Positions 9,067 through 18,426 of a DNA stretch of 64,000 nt are shown here, one piece after another. Source of the DNA: JBNKFQ01 sp050289385 (GTDB taxonomy: Bacteria > Pseudomonadota > Gammaproteobacteria > Pseudomonadales > Porticoccaceae); NCBI GenBank assembly GCA_050289385.1, contig JBNKFQ010000281.1, forward strand, positions 41,881 to 105,880, in the 5' to 3' direction. Both the position numbers and the translations under genes were made by a program. Under the pieces are notes generated by a model. It was not told where the DNA came from and ran no database searches. It worked only from the letters and a program-made list of their open reading frames with translations. Positions within the stretch are counted from its first letter, which is position 1. Each line of letters begins with the position of its first letter.

Positions 9067-11187
9067 TTAACCAGCGTATCTGGAAAGAAGCCAGTTTTGG
9101 GCAGAGAAACGCTCTTCGCCACTTTGCGGATGACTCAGAAGGTAGGTTCCATCCGGTTGAAGTTCCCAGCTGTGGCTGTTGTCTTGCAGATAAATGTTGA
9201 GTTCTTCAAACAATCGGCTGCGCAGTTTTTTATTTTCTACCGGAAAGGCGATTTCCACCCGCTGCTTGAGATTGCGCTCCATCATGTCTGCACTGCCACA
9301 GAAAAGCTGGGGGTTGGCATTTTTGAAGTAATAAATACGAGAATGCTCCAGGAAGCGGCCAACGATTGAGCGCACGCGTATATTTTCTGAAACCCCGGGG
9401 ATACCCGGGCGCAGACAGCACATTCCACGAACAATCAGGTCAACTTTTACGCCAGCCTGACTGGCTTTATAAAGTTCCTGGATAACCTGCTCTTCCGTCA
9501 GGCTATTTAATTTCAGGATAATGTGGCCGGGGTTACCGTTCCCGGCGGCATGTGCTTCTGCCCGGATCATACGGATAATTTTTTTGCGCAAACTGAAAGG
9601 CGCACTGAGCAATCGCTGCAACCCTTCGGCCTTGCCCATACCGGTCAGTTGCTGGAATATCTTGTGAATATCGCTGCCCAACTCCGGATCGCAGGTCAGC
9701 AGGCTGTAGTCGGTATACATGCGCGCATTGCCGGCGTGATAATTGCCGGTTCCCAAGTGCACATAACGCTGTAACCGGTTATCCTCGCGGCGCACGATCA
9801 ACAGCGTCTTGGCGTGAGTTTTGTAGCTGACCACACCGTATGTGATAACTGCGCCGGCTTCCTGCAAGCGGCTGGCCAGTTGCAGATTTTCCGCTTCGTC
9901 AAAACGGGCGCGGAGTTCAATAACAACTGTCACTTCCTTGCCATTTCTCGCCGCGTCCACCAGGGCGTCGACGATTTCGGATGACGCCCCGGTGCGATAC
10001 AAGGTCTGCTTGATGGCCAAAACATACGGGTCTCGTGCTGCCTGGCGCAGCATGTCGATAATCGGTGTGAAAGATTGAAAGGGGTGGATCAACAGGAGGT
10101 CTTCATGGCGCAATGCCTCAAAAATACTGAAGTCCTTTTTCTGCAGTATTTTGGGCAGCCCAGGCGTGATTGGTGGATAGCGCAGGTCAGGGCGATCAAG
10201 CTCGTTCAATACTTCCGTCATTCTTCCCAGATTGACGGGGCCATCTACCCTGTATAGCTGATTGGCACTGAGGTTCACCTGGTCGAGCAGAAACAGCACC
10301 AGCTCTTCGGGACAATCATCGGTGACCTCCAGCCGAACCGCACTGCCAAAGCGGCGCGAATGCAGTTCGCCGCGCAATGCACGGGCGATGTCTTCCACCT
10401 CGGCCGCATTCAGATCGAGGTCGGCGTCACGGGTAAGGCGAAATTGATAACAGCCGGTAGGTTGCATACCCGGGAACAGGTCGCCGATGTGAGCATGTAT
10501 CATCGACGACAGGAAGACAAAATTGTCGCCGTCGTCGCACAACTCGTCTGGTACCCGTATCAGTCGTGGTAACGAGCGGGGAGCAGGTACAATGGCCCGG
10601 TCCAGGTCGCGACCAAAGGCGTCGGTGCCATCAAGGGAAACGATAAAATTGAGGCTTTTGTTGGCCAGGCGCGGAAAGGGGTGGGCGGGATCCAGTCCGA
10701 TTGGGCTGATTACCGGCATCAGTTGTTCACGAAAATAACCCTCTACCCATTTGGAGATTTGCGGACTCCAGTCGTCGCGCTGCAAAAATCGTATTTTTTC
10801 CTGCTCAAGGGAGGGCATCAATATATCGTTGAGAATGCGGTATTGTTTGTCAAAGCCTTCGTGGCATAACTCACTCAGTTGCTTCAGTACGTCCTGGGGG
10901 TGAGTGCCGTCCAGTTGCACACTTTCGCGAGCAAAGCTGATTTGTCGCTGCAGCCCGGCCAGCCGGATTTCAAAAAACTCGTCCATATTGCTACTGAAAA
11001 TCAACAGAAACAGTAATCTCTCAAGCAGGGGATATTCTTCGTTGAGGGCCTGTTCCAGTACGCGCAGGTTAAACTGCATCAGACTCAGATGGCGATTGAT
11101 GTAGTATTCCGGTCGATCAAGCTGAATTTCGCTGGATTCCTCTGTAAGAATCGGAGTGACGTTGTCTGGTAATTTTTCCTGTGTCAT
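9067..11187 (-). CDS. ppk1: Polyphosphate kinase 1
   Basis: PPK1 makes inorganic polyphosphate from ATP by way of a phosphohistidine. The N-terminal domain opens with the typical PEYYINRHLSLMQFNLRVLEQA, the head domain follows, then two phospholipase-D-like catalytic domains. The phospho-accepting His lies in VVSYKTHAKTLLIVRRE, and the C-terminal part holds VRGMCCLRPGIPG and the RIYYFKN motif. I chose the ATG at 11187 (706 residues, MTQEKLPDN). The frame stays open to a TTG at 11262, but that would put the start only 16 bases from the divergent frame, and the extra 25 residues are not family-like. Confidence 0.96.
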   Translation of the reverse strand: MTQEKLPDNVTPILTEESSEIQLDRPEYYINRHLSLMQFNLRVLEQALNEEYPLLERLLFLLIFSSNMDEFFEIRLAGLQRQISFARESVQLDGTHPQDVLKQLSELCHEGFDKQYRILNDILMPSLEQEKIRFLQRDDWSPQISKWVEGYFREQLMPVISPIGLDPAHPFPRLANKSLNFIVSLDGTDAFGRDLDRAIVPAPRSLPRLIRVPDELCDDGDNFVFLSSMIHAHIGDLFPGMQPTGCYQFRLTRDADLDLNAAEVEDIARALRGELHSRRFGSAVRLEVTDDCPEELVLFLLDQVNLSANQLYRVDGPVNLGRMTEVLNELDRPDLRYPPITPGLPKILQKKDFSIFEALRHEDLLLIHPFQSFTPIIDMLRQAARDPYVLAIKQTLYRTGASSEIVDALVDAARNGKEVTVVIELRARFDEAENLQLASRLQEAGAVITYGVVSYKTHAKTLLIVRREDNRLQRYVHLGTGNYHAGNARMYTDYSLLTCDPELGSDIHKIFQQLTGMGKAEGLQRLLSAPFSLRKKIIRMIRAEAHAAGNGNPGHIILKLNSLTEEQVIQELYKASQAGVKVDLIVRGMCCLRPGIPGVSENIRVRSIVGRFLEHSRIYYFKNANPQLFCGSADMMERNLKQRVEIAFPVENKKLRSRLFEELNIYLQDNSHSWELQPDGTYLLSHPQSGEERFSAQNWLLSRYAG

Positions 11188-11368
11188 AACACGACACCCG
11201 ACGGTTGCCAAAAATATATCATGGAAGAGAATTGTTACAGTTTTCAGACAGTATAGAGTCAAACCATACTAGCAGGTAATGGTTAAGCGTGTTCGGCTTG
11301 ACACAGATAGCGGCCACGCCAGCCTGATGGAATGGCTCCGGATTACGGAACCTGCAGTGAGAAAAATC

Positions 11369-13486
11369 ATGCCTTTGAAAAAAATTGCCATCTTGATAAC
11401 GCTTTTTTTGATAGTGGGCACTTACTATTTTTTCGGTGGTTCACGATATCTTGACCCCTCGTTCTTTCAGCAGTTTTACAATGAACAACCGTTATTGACC
11501 GCCGGAATCTATTTCTTGCTCTATGTGGTGATTACGGCTGTTTCTATTCCGGGTGCGGCAGTACTCACCCTGGCTGGCGGTTATATGTTTGGGCTTGCAG
11601 TGGGCACTGTGCTGGTGTCTTTCGCTAGCAGTATTGGTGCAACGCTGGCGTTTCTGGTGTCTCGTGCGCTGCTGCACGACTGGGTGCAAGCTCGTTTTGC
11701 CAGTTATGGAAAAGTGATTAACCGGGGTGTCGAAAGGGATGGCCCATTCTACCTGTTTACGCTTCGCCTGATTCCGGTGATTCCGTTTTTTGTGATCAAC
11801 CTGGCGATGGGGCTTACCAAAATGCGTGTGTTCACATTTTATTGGGTAAGTCAGATCGGCATGCTGCCAGCGACCATTGTTTATGTGAATGCCGGGGCTG
11901 AACTGGGTGCGATTGGGGATTTGTCGGTAGAGGGGATTTTGACCCCCGGTCTGTGGGTTTCTTTTGCCTTGCTGGCGATGTTCCCGTTTATAGCTCGCGC
12001 GATCGTGAATGTTATAAAACGACGTCGAGTGTATCGGGGGCACCGCAAACCACGGAGCTTTGATACAAACCTGGTGGTTATTGGTGCAGGTAGTGCTGGC
12101 TTGGTAAGTGCCTACATTGCAGCGGCAGTGAAAGCAGGGGTTACTCTGATTGAAAAGCACAAAATGGGTGGCGATTGCCTAAATACAGGCTGTGTACCCA
12201 GCAAAGCATTGATTCGTTCCGCCAGATTGGCACACGAGGTCCGTCGTGCCGAAGACTTCGGGGTTTCAACTGGCGAGCCCGAAGTCAATTTTGCCGGAGT
12301 GATGGAGCGCATACAGAAGGTAATAAAGAGTGTGCAACCCCATGATTCAGTTGAGCGTTACACTAAACTGGGGGTTGATTGTGTTTTTGGCGAAGCGAAA
12401 ATTGTTTCTCCCTGGCAAGTGGAGGTGGGGGATCGAATTATTACTACTCGTTCCATCATCATTGCCAGCGGTGCGAGTCCCTTTGTGCCGCCAATAGAGG
12501 GGCTTGACCAAATAGAATATCTCACATCGGATAATCTCTGGAGTTTGCGCGAATTGCCACCACGCTTGCTGGTGCTGGGCGCTGGACCTGTCGGTTGCGA
12601 ACTGGCCCAGGCATTCCAGAGGTTGGGCTCACGGGTTACCCTGGTAGACAGGATGCCGCGTTTGTTGCCACGAGAAGACGAAGAGGTATCCGTATTTGTG
12701 CGCGAATGCTTTGAAAGGGAAGGCATTGAAGTGCTAACCGCTCATGAAACTGTTGGCTTTGAGCGTCGGGAAGGTGAGACGGTGGCATTGCTGAAGTCTG
12801 AGAGCGGGCAGTCCACCGTCGTTTTTGACAGGGTATTGGTCGCCGTTGGTCGCAAGGCAAATACGCAAGGGTTCGGGCTGGAAGAGCTGGGTGTGGAAAC
12901 GACGTCACAGGGCACCATCGCCGTAGACAAATATTTGCGTACGCGTTTTCCCAATGTCTATGCTTGCGGAGATGTGTGTGGACCGTACCAGTTTACTCAC
13001 ACGGCATCCTATCAGGCGTGGTACGCTGCAGTTAACGCATTATTTGCCGGTATCAGGGCATTCAAGGTGGATTATTCTGTGATTCCGCAAGCCACATTTG
13101 TCGATCCCGAAGTTGCGCGAGTGGGGCTGAATGAGCGGGAGGCGCTGGAACAGGGGATTGACTTTGAGGTGACGCGTTATGGTATTGATGACCTTGACCG
13201 GGCAATTGCAGATGGTACTGCCGAAGGGTTTGTAAAAGTGCTTACGGCAAAGGGCAAGGACAAGGTTCTCGGCGCTACCATTGTAGGCTACCATGCCAGC
13301 GATCTGATCACGGAGTTCGTGACAGCAATGAAGCATAATATTGGGCTTAACAGGATATTGGGCACAATTCACATCTACCCGACGCTCAGTGAGGCAAACA
13401 AGTTTGCAGCCGGCGAGTGGAAGCGCGCCCACGCGCCTGAGAAGGCGTTGAGGTGGTTGCGTAAATATCATAGTTGGAGGAGGTAA
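11369..13486 (+). CDS. TVP38/VTT membrane domain fused to a mercuric-reductase-like flavoprotein
   Basis: The N-terminal 200 residues are a VTT (TVP38/TMEM64) integral membrane domain with several hydrophobic segments and the motif PGAAVLTLAGGYMFG. The rest is a class-I pyridine nucleotide-disulfide oxidoreductase: FAD site VVIGAGSAGLVSAYIAA, redox pair GGDCLNTGCVPSKAL, NAD(P) site LVLGAGPVGCELAQAF, second FAD motif VYACGDVCG, and the dimer-interface signature HIYPTLSEANK. It looks like a mercuric reductase or dihydrolipoamide dehydrogenase tied to the membrane; the N-terminal HMA domain of MerA is absent. The frame also offers an ATG at 11279, but 11369 has a better ribosome site and leads straight into the first hydrophobic segment. 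An ArsM-like methyltransferase follows, so a metal/metalloid or thiol redox role is plausible. Confidence 0.88.
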   Translation: MPLKKIAILITLFLIVGTYYFFGGSRYLDPSFFQQFYNEQPLLTAGIYFLLYVVITAVSIPGAAVLTLAGGYMFGLAVGTVLVSFASSIGATLAFLVSRALLHDWVQARFASYGKVINRGVERDGPFYLFTLRLIPVIPFFVINLAMGLTKMRVFTFYWVSQIGMLPATIVYVNAGAELGAIGDLSVEGILTPGLWVSFALLAMFPFIARAIVNVIKRRRVYRGHRKPRSFDTNLVVIGAGSAGLVSAYIAAAVKAGVTLIEKHKMGGDCLNTGCVPSKALIRSARLAHEVRRAEDFGVSTGEPEVNFAGVMERIQKVIKSVQPHDSVERYTKLGVDCVFGEAKIVSPWQVEVGDRIITTRSIIIASGASPFVPPIEGLDQIEYLTSDNLWSLRELPPRLLVLGAGPVGCELAQAFQRLGSRVTLVDRMPRLLPREDEEVSVFVRECFEREGIEVLTAHETVGFERREGETVALLKSESGQSTVVFDRVLVAVGRKANTQGFGLEELGVETTSQGTIAVDKYLRTRFPNVYACGDVCGPYQFTHTASYQAWYAAVNALFAGIRAFKVDYSVIPQATFVDPEVARVGLNEREALEQGIDFEVTRYGIDDLDRAIADGTAEGFVKVLTAKGKDKVLGATIVGYHASDLITEFVTAMKHNIGLNRILGTIHIYPTLSEANKFAAGEWKRAHAPEKALRWLRKYHSWRR

Positions 13487-13487
13487 T

Positions 13488-13593
13488 AGTCGGAAGTCGG
13501 ATGTCAGAAGTCGGAAGCAAGAGATACGTACCATCGCTTCGCTCGGTTAAGGTTTGGGTTTTACATCCGACTTCAGACATCCGACCTCCGACT
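13488..13593. repeat. Long inverted repeat inserted before the ArsM-like gene
   Basis: Two 29-base arms (13488-13516 and 13565-13593) are reverse complements at 26 of 29 positions, with a 48-base spacer. Each arm is built of near-repeats of the heptamer GTCGGAN. The element fills the gap between the flavoprotein stop and the ATG at 13600, and separates the strong GGAGGAGGT (13476-13484) from that start codon. Confidence 0.8.
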
Positions 13594-13599
13594 CAAAAA

Positions 13600-14646
13600 A
13601 TGCAAACACACGAAAATGTAAAAGCGTACTACGGCAAGGAGCTGCAAAGCTCTGCCGACCTGAAAACCGATGCTTGCTGCACCATGGGCAGTATGCCGTC
13701 GCACTTGAAAGAGATCATGGCGAAAATCCATCCCGACGTAAGCAGTCGTTACTACGGCTGCGGCCTGGTGGCGCCCGACTTGTTGAATGGCATGCGTATT
13801 CTCGATCTTGGTAGTGGCTCCGGGCAAGATGTGTATGTACTTTCCGCCCTCGCGGGTAGCGAAGGCTCGGTGGTGGGAGTGGATATGACCGATGAGCAGC
13901 TTGCCGTAGCCAATGCGTATATTGATTACCACCGCGAGGCGTTCGGTCACGGCAAGCCAAATGTTGAATTTCGCAAAGGCTACATTGAAAAACTCGATAC
14001 AATCGGATTGGAAGACGAAAGTTTTGACATCATTGTCTCCAATTGCGTGATCAACCTGTCGCCTGATAAAAAAGCTGTGCTGGAACAGGCCCATCGTCTC
14101 CTCAAGCCTGGCGGCGAACTCTATTTTTCAGATGTCTATACTGACAGGCGAGTGCCAGAAAATTTGACCCGCGATTCAGAGCTGCACGGTGAATGCCTGA
14201 GCGGTGCCCTCTACTGGAATGATTTTGTCAATCTCGCCAAAAGCGCCGGATTCACTGATCCGCGACTGGTGGAAGATCGTCCTCTGGGCATAAACAATGA
14301 ATCCGTAAAAGCTCGTGTCGGTGATATTCGTTTTTACTCTGCCACTTATCGTTTGTGGAAGCTGGATGGACTGGAACCTGCTTGTGAAGACTATGGTCAA
14401 GCGGTGATTTACCGCGGCACAATTGCTCATCGTGAACAACAGTTTGTGCTCGATAAACATCACGTTATACCCACGGGCAAGACCTTTCCCGTGTGTGGCA
14501 ATACCTGGCGCATGCTGTCAGAAACCCGATTTGCTCCGCACTTTGAATTTTTTGGTAACTTCGACAAGCATCTTGGAATTTTTGCCGGTTGCGGTTCGTC
14601 GTTACCGTTTGATGATCGGGCAGCGGTTTCGAACGGGTGTTGTTAG
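13600..14646 (+). CDS. ArsM-like SAM-dependent methyltransferase
   Basis: A 348-residue class-I methyltransferase with SAM motif I ILDLGSGSGQDVYVLS, an acidic VVGVDMTDEQL motif II, and the post-I block IIVSNCVINLSPDKKAVLEQAHRLLKPGG typical of arsenite methyltransferases. Cysteines that could bind As(III) are present: DACCT near the N-terminus, YYGCG, and the C-terminal pair SNGCC. A C-terminal extension of about 100 residues (FPVCGNTWRMLSETRF) goes beyond the minimal fold. The pairing with a VTT/MerA-like fusion suggests one metalloid-handling unit. The ATG at 13600 (MQTHENVKAYYG) is family-like; in-frame codons upstream lie inside the inverted repeat. Substrate is inferred, not shown. Confidence 0.8.
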   Translation: MQTHENVKAYYGKELQSSADLKTDACCTMGSMPSHLKEIMAKIHPDVSSRYYGCGLVAPDLLNGMRILDLGSGSGQDVYVLSALAGSEGSVVGVDMTDEQLAVANAYIDYHREAFGHGKPNVEFRKGYIEKLDTIGLEDESFDIIVSNCVINLSPDKKAVLEQAHRLLKPGGELYFSDVYTDRRVPENLTRDSELHGECLSGALYWNDFVNLAKSAGFTDPRLVEDRPLGINNESVKARVGDIRFYSATYRLWKLDGLEPACEDYGQAVIYRGTIAHREQQFVLDKHHVIPTGKTFPVCGNTWRMLSETRFAPHFEFFGNFDKHLGIFAGCGSSLPFDDRAAVSNGCC

Positions 14647-14707
14647 TGTTAACAGGCCCTGAAAAGTTGGCTCGACGCCTGACTCGCTACCAAATTGGGA
14701 CAAGGTA

Positions 14708-14914
14708 ATGGAAAATCGTTTACTGAATATCGAAACCAAACTGGCTTTTCAGGAAGACAGCATTGACGAATTGAATCGAATTCTCTGCAAACAGCAAGAT
14801 CAGATCGATCGTTTACAAGAAACCTGCAAGTTGCTGATTGATCGAATCGGGGAACTGCAAAACAGTAAGTCGTCGCAAGAAAAGCCGGAAAATGAACGAC
14901 CACCACATTATTGA
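14708..14914 (+). CDS. slyX: SlyX family protein
   Basis: A 68-residue heptad-rich coiled-coil protein (LNIETKLAFQEDSIDELN) ending in the family hallmark PPHY. SlyX proteins are small, soluble and of unknown function; the name comes from the neighbouring slyD in E. coli. No slyD lies nearby here. Confidence 0.9.
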   Translation: MENRLLNIETKLAFQEDSIDELNRILCKQQDQIDRLQETCKLLIDRIGELQNSKSSQEKPENERPPHY

Positions 14915-14996
14915 GTGAGCCGTGTAATTTTTATGATAGCAGTCATGTATAAATCGGAATGCCATGGAAGCCATATTAATTTTGAGGGGAAAAATC

Positions 14997-16067
14997 ATGA
15001 CAAAAAAAGTCGGAATCTGGTTGCTAACCATTCTGGTAGTTGGTATGAGTGGCTGTGATGTGAAATCTGGGCAAAAAGGTGTTGGCAAGGAAATGCCGGT
15101 TGCCATTGCTATTCACGGTGGTGCCGGAACTATTTTGAAGGAAAATCTGACGCCGGAACTGGAGAAAGCGTACCTTGAAAAGCTTGAAGAAGCGTTAAGG
15201 GCAGGTCACAAAATTCTTGCAGACGGTGGCGACAGCGTAACCGCTGTACAGGCGGCGATTGTTGTTATGGAAGATTCGCCACTTTTTAATGCGGGCAAGG
15301 GCGCGGTGTTCACTCATGACAAAGCCAATGAAATGGACGCTTCAATCATGGAGGGCAAAACGTTGAATGCTGGTGCGGCAGCAGGCGTATCTACCGTAAA
15401 AAATCCGATTAAACTGGCGGCGGCGGTAATGAATCAGTCTGATCACGTTATGTTGAGCGGGCCGGGGGCAGAAGAGTTTGCTGCAAGTGTGCAGCTGGAT
15501 ATCGTTGATCCGTCTTATTTCAGGACCGAGCGCCGCTGGAAGCAGTTAATGAAAATTCTGGAGGAAGACCCCGAAGCGACAGTATTGTCGGAGGACAAGT
15601 CAGACAAGGCTGCAGTTGAGTTACACCAAACAGTTTGGCCCGACGACAAAAAATTTGGCACCGTGGGCGCAGTGGCGCTGGACAAACAGGGCAATTTGGC
15701 AGCGGGTACGTCTACCGGCGGAATGACAAATAAAAAATATGGCCGTATTGGTGATTCACCGGTAATTGGTGCTGGCACTTATGCAGATAATGAGGCGTGT
15801 GCGATTTCCGCCACAGGCCATGGGGAATATTTTATTCGAGCATCCGTTGCCCACGACATTTGCGCACGTGTGTTGTACCAGAAAATTTCCCTGCAACAAG
15901 CAGCGGATGCTGTCATTCTGGACAAGCTGGTCAAAATGAAAGGTGATGGTGGTGTTGTTGGTATGGACCCGGAAGGCAATCCGATATTCAGTTTTAATTC
16001 GGTGGGTATGTATCGTGGCGCAATTGATAAGACGGGTAATTTGTATACAGCAATCTTCAGAGATTGA
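14997..16067 (+). CDS. Lipoprotein isoaspartyl peptidase/L-asparaginase (Ntn hydrolase)
   Basis: A type-III asparaginase (T2 family), which self-cleaves to expose a Thr nucleophile and hydrolyses asparagine or beta-aspartyl dipeptides. The N-terminal motif PVAIAIHGGAGTI and the cleavage site KKFGTVGAVALD, followed by GNLAAGTSTGGMTNK, are clear. The chosen ATG has a strong GAGGGG ribosome site and gives a lipoprotein signal with the lipid-bearing Cys at residue 20 (VGMSGC). The protein is therefore probably anchored in the envelope, unlike the cytoplasmic E. coli IaaA. An ATG at 14964 is in frame but lacks such a site. Confidence 0.9.
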   Translation: MTKKVGIWLLTILVVGMSGCDVKSGQKGVGKEMPVAIAIHGGAGTILKENLTPELEKAYLEKLEEALRAGHKILADGGDSVTAVQAAIVVMEDSPLFNAGKGAVFTHDKANEMDASIMEGKTLNAGAAAGVSTVKNPIKLAAAVMNQSDHVMLSGPGAEEFAASVQLDIVDPSYFRTERRWKQLMKILEEDPEATVLSEDKSDKAAVELHQTVWPDDKKFGTVGAVALDKQGNLAAGTSTGGMTNKKYGRIGDSPVIGAGTYADNEACAISATGHGEYFIRASVAHDICARVLYQKISLQQAADAVILDKLVKMKGDGGVVGMDPEGNPIFSFNSVGMYRGAIDKTGNLYTAIFRD

Positions 16068-16111
16068 TTTTTATAAATTGATGTAATTAACCAGGGCGTT
16101 GTTAAAAAGTT

Positions 16112-17470
16112 ATGAATTCACTTCTTGTTACAGGCAGTCACGGCACCCCGTTACGCATTATCGAAACCGCTGATTACGATAGCTGGTTTGAAGAACAATC
16201 TGAATCTTTACAAAATTGGCTCGCCAGTACCGAGTACAAAGGCAAAGGCGTTAGTCTGGTGCCTGGTAACGATGGTGTGCTTAACCAGGTAATTGTTGGC
16301 GTGGAAAATGCTGGCAATTATTTTATCTGTGGTGATCTCGTCAACAGTTTGCCAGCAGGTGATTACAGACTGGAAGGTGATGGCGAGCTGTTGAAAGTGG
16401 CGGCATTCAGTTGGGGGCTGGGCGCATATCGATTCGACCGCTACAAAAAAATTGATGACTCAGAGCGTCCGCAACTGGTATTGCCGAATCAGGAGTTGGT
16501 TACCGAAGCTGACAGATACGTGCAGGCGGTGGCCACGGTTCGTGACCTGATCAATACACCTGCGGGCGATATGATGCCGGAAAATCTCGGCCAGGCGCTA
16601 GAGCAACAGGCGGCTGAATTTAACGCAGAAGTCAATCAGATTGTCGGCGACGATTTGTTGGCTGAAAATTATCCGGCAATCCACGCAGTGGGTCGAGCAA
16701 GTGCCCATGCACCACGGCTTATTGACCTGCGGTGGGGGAATGAAAATAATCCAATGGTAACCCTGGTGGGTAAAGGTGTCTGTTTTGATAGCGGCGGCCT
16801 TGATTTAAAGCCTGCTGCTGGTATGCGTCTGATGAAAAAAGATATGGGTGGCGCTGCTCATGTAATTGGTTTGGCACAGCTTGTTATGTCTCATAACCTT
16901 CCTGTACGTTTGCGAGTATTGATTCCGGCGGTGGAAAATGCGGTGGCAGGAAACGCTTTTCGGCCGGGAGATGTTTTAACAACCCGTCAGGGTTTGACTG
17001 TCGAAGTAGATAATACGGATGCCGAAGGTCGGTTGGTGTTGTGTGATGCGTTGACAGAAGCGAGTAGCGAGCAACCGGAACTGTTGATTGATTTTGCTAC
17101 CTTGACCGGTGCCTGCCGTATTGCATTGGGTACTGAGTTGCCGGGTTTTTTTACTGATGATGCAGCACTTGCTTTTGATTTGGTGGCGGCCGGTGACCAA
17201 GTGGATGATCCGGTCTGGCACATGCCCTTGCACAAGCCTTATAAAGACATGTTGAAAAGTGAAATAGCCGACATAACAAATTGCTCTTCAGCCCCATTTG
17301 GAGGGGCCATAACAGCTGCACTTTATTTACAGGAGTTCGTTGGCGATACCAACTGGGTGCATTTCGATATTATGGCGTGGAACAATCGCAAGTTGCCGGG
17401 GCGGCCAGTCGGTGGCGAGGCCTTTGGTATCAGGGCTGTTTTTGAGTATTTGCAGGACAGGTATGGGTAA
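16112..17470 (+). CDS. M17 leucyl aminopeptidase family protein
   Basis: A 452-residue cytoplasmic di-metal aminopeptidase. Metal ligands lie in GKGVCFDSGGLDLKP and in the family signature NTDAEGRLVLCDALT; the catalytic Lys is in the first block and the Arg in the second. The length suits the PepB-like, shorter branch rather than PepA (about 500). It is 44 bases downstream of the asparaginase-like gene, so the two probably act together in peptide or amino acid recycling. Confidence 0.92.
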   Translation: MNSLLVTGSHGTPLRIIETADYDSWFEEQSESLQNWLASTEYKGKGVSLVPGNDGVLNQVIVGVENAGNYFICGDLVNSLPAGDYRLEGDGELLKVAAFSWGLGAYRFDRYKKIDDSERPQLVLPNQELVTEADRYVQAVATVRDLINTPAGDMMPENLGQALEQQAAEFNAEVNQIVGDDLLAENYPAIHAVGRASAHAPRLIDLRWGNENNPMVTLVGKGVCFDSGGLDLKPAAGMRLMKKDMGGAAHVIGLAQLVMSHNLPVRLRVLIPAVENAVAGNAFRPGDVLTTRQGLTVEVDNTDAEGRLVLCDALTEASSEQPELLIDFATLTGACRIALGTELPGFFTDDAALAFDLVAAGDQVDDPVWHMPLHKPYKDMLKSEIADITNCSSAPFGGAITAALYLQEFVGDTNWVHFDIMAWNNRKLPGRPVGGEAFGIRAVFEYLQDRYG

Positions 17471-17603
17471 TACCTTGTGTAAATTAGCAGAGACGCGGAG
17501 GCGCTGAGGGAGAAGACGAAAATCTGCGTCATCAGCGAAATCTTTGATTGATTTTCATTTATGATGTTGAGCAGTGCTCAAGGAATCTCTTTTTACTACG
17601 CAA

Positions 17604-18374
17604 TCAGAATACGGCCGTTTTTTCACGAATGATCTGTTCACTGAAATCCCATAATCTTTGCGCTTCATTTCTGTCTGGCAGCGGCGGCGAAAATCGCATT
17701 GGTTTGGCTTTGTCCCAATGGATGGTTTCATACGTTCCTGTTGCCAGGCGAGTCAAATAAGAACTTCCTTTGGCGACAGAACTGCCTAAAAGCTGACAAA
17801 TCAGGCGGATAGGCAAGGCCATATTTCGCATGAGCTCTGTTCTGACGATGCCGGGGTAGCAGGTGTGGACTTGCACCTGTGGGATGCGACGAGCCAGTTC
17901 GGTGGCGTAAAGGTTTGTGGCCAAAGCCGCTTTATAGGCTGCGCTTGGCCCGCTGTTGATCGTCGCCCAGTCGGTGGAGACGTTTTTGTGTTGGCCATTT
18001 CCGGAGACCATGATGATACGGCCGTTTGTGTTCATACGTGGCAGGAGCGCTTGCGATAAAGTAAACCTGCTTAAATAATTGAGAGCAAAGGTTGGGTCCA
18101 ATCTTTCCCGGGTAAGAGGCTGATCGTCGTTGAATAATGCGCCAGCGCATAAGACAAGCGCATCCACTGGTTCGGTGATTTTTGTGGCGAGATCAAGCGT
18201 ATCTGAAATCAGTGATAAATTTGCCTGGATAAATGAACCGTCAAGCTCATCGGCTATATGCTGTCCGCGACTGCTGTTGCGGCCAATGATGGTTACATCC
18301 CATCCTTGATTAGTCAGTTGATAGGCAACTCCGCGACCGAGGCCGCTGGTTCCCCCTGTAATTAATGCTTTCAT
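17604..18374 (-). CDS. SDR family oxidoreductase-like protein with altered active site
   Basis: A 256-residue Rossmann protein with the cofactor motif LITGGTSGLGRG and the NAG-like LVLCAGALF. The expected YxxxK is not intact: where related enzymes read YSxSKLANxLFxxEL, this one reads AAYKAALATNLYATEL, so Tyr and Lys are adjacent and out of register. It may be catalytically changed or inactive. The ATG at 18374 has a GAGGTGG site; a GTG two codons upstream is less likely. It lies downstream of a MarR gene on the same strand, and both are preceded by the same palindromic operator. Confidence 0.8.
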   Translation of the reverse strand: MKALITGGTSGLGRGVAYQLTNQGWDVTIIGRNSSRGQHIADELDGSFIQANLSLISDTLDLATKITEPVDALVLCAGALFNDDQPLTRERLDPTFALNYLSRFTLSQALLPRMNTNGRIIMVSGNGQHKNVSTDWATINSGPSAAYKAALATNLYATELARRIPQVQVHTCYPGIVRTELMRNMALPIRLICQLLGSSVAKGSSYLTRLATGTYETIHWDKAKPMRFSPPLPDRNEAQRLWDFSEQIIREKTAVF

Positions 18375-18384
18375 GTCCACCTCA

Positions 18385-18401
18385 TTTAATTAGGAAGCTA
18401 A
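18385..18401. promoter_or_regulatory. Putative MarR operator upstream of SDR gene
   Basis: TTTAATTAGGAAGCTAA is identical to the 17 bases upstream of the MarR gene at 18877-18893. The core is the palindrome TTAG-N4-CTAA. It lies 11-27 bases before the SDR start codon. Confidence 0.7.
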
Positions 18402-18426
18402 ATATATATGTAAAAAAAGAGAAGGT

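Noticed and set aside
17489..17512. GCAGAGACGCGGAGGCGCTG segment after the aminopeptidase gene
   Set aside because: Looks like a known type of dispersed short repeat, but only one partial copy is visible here.
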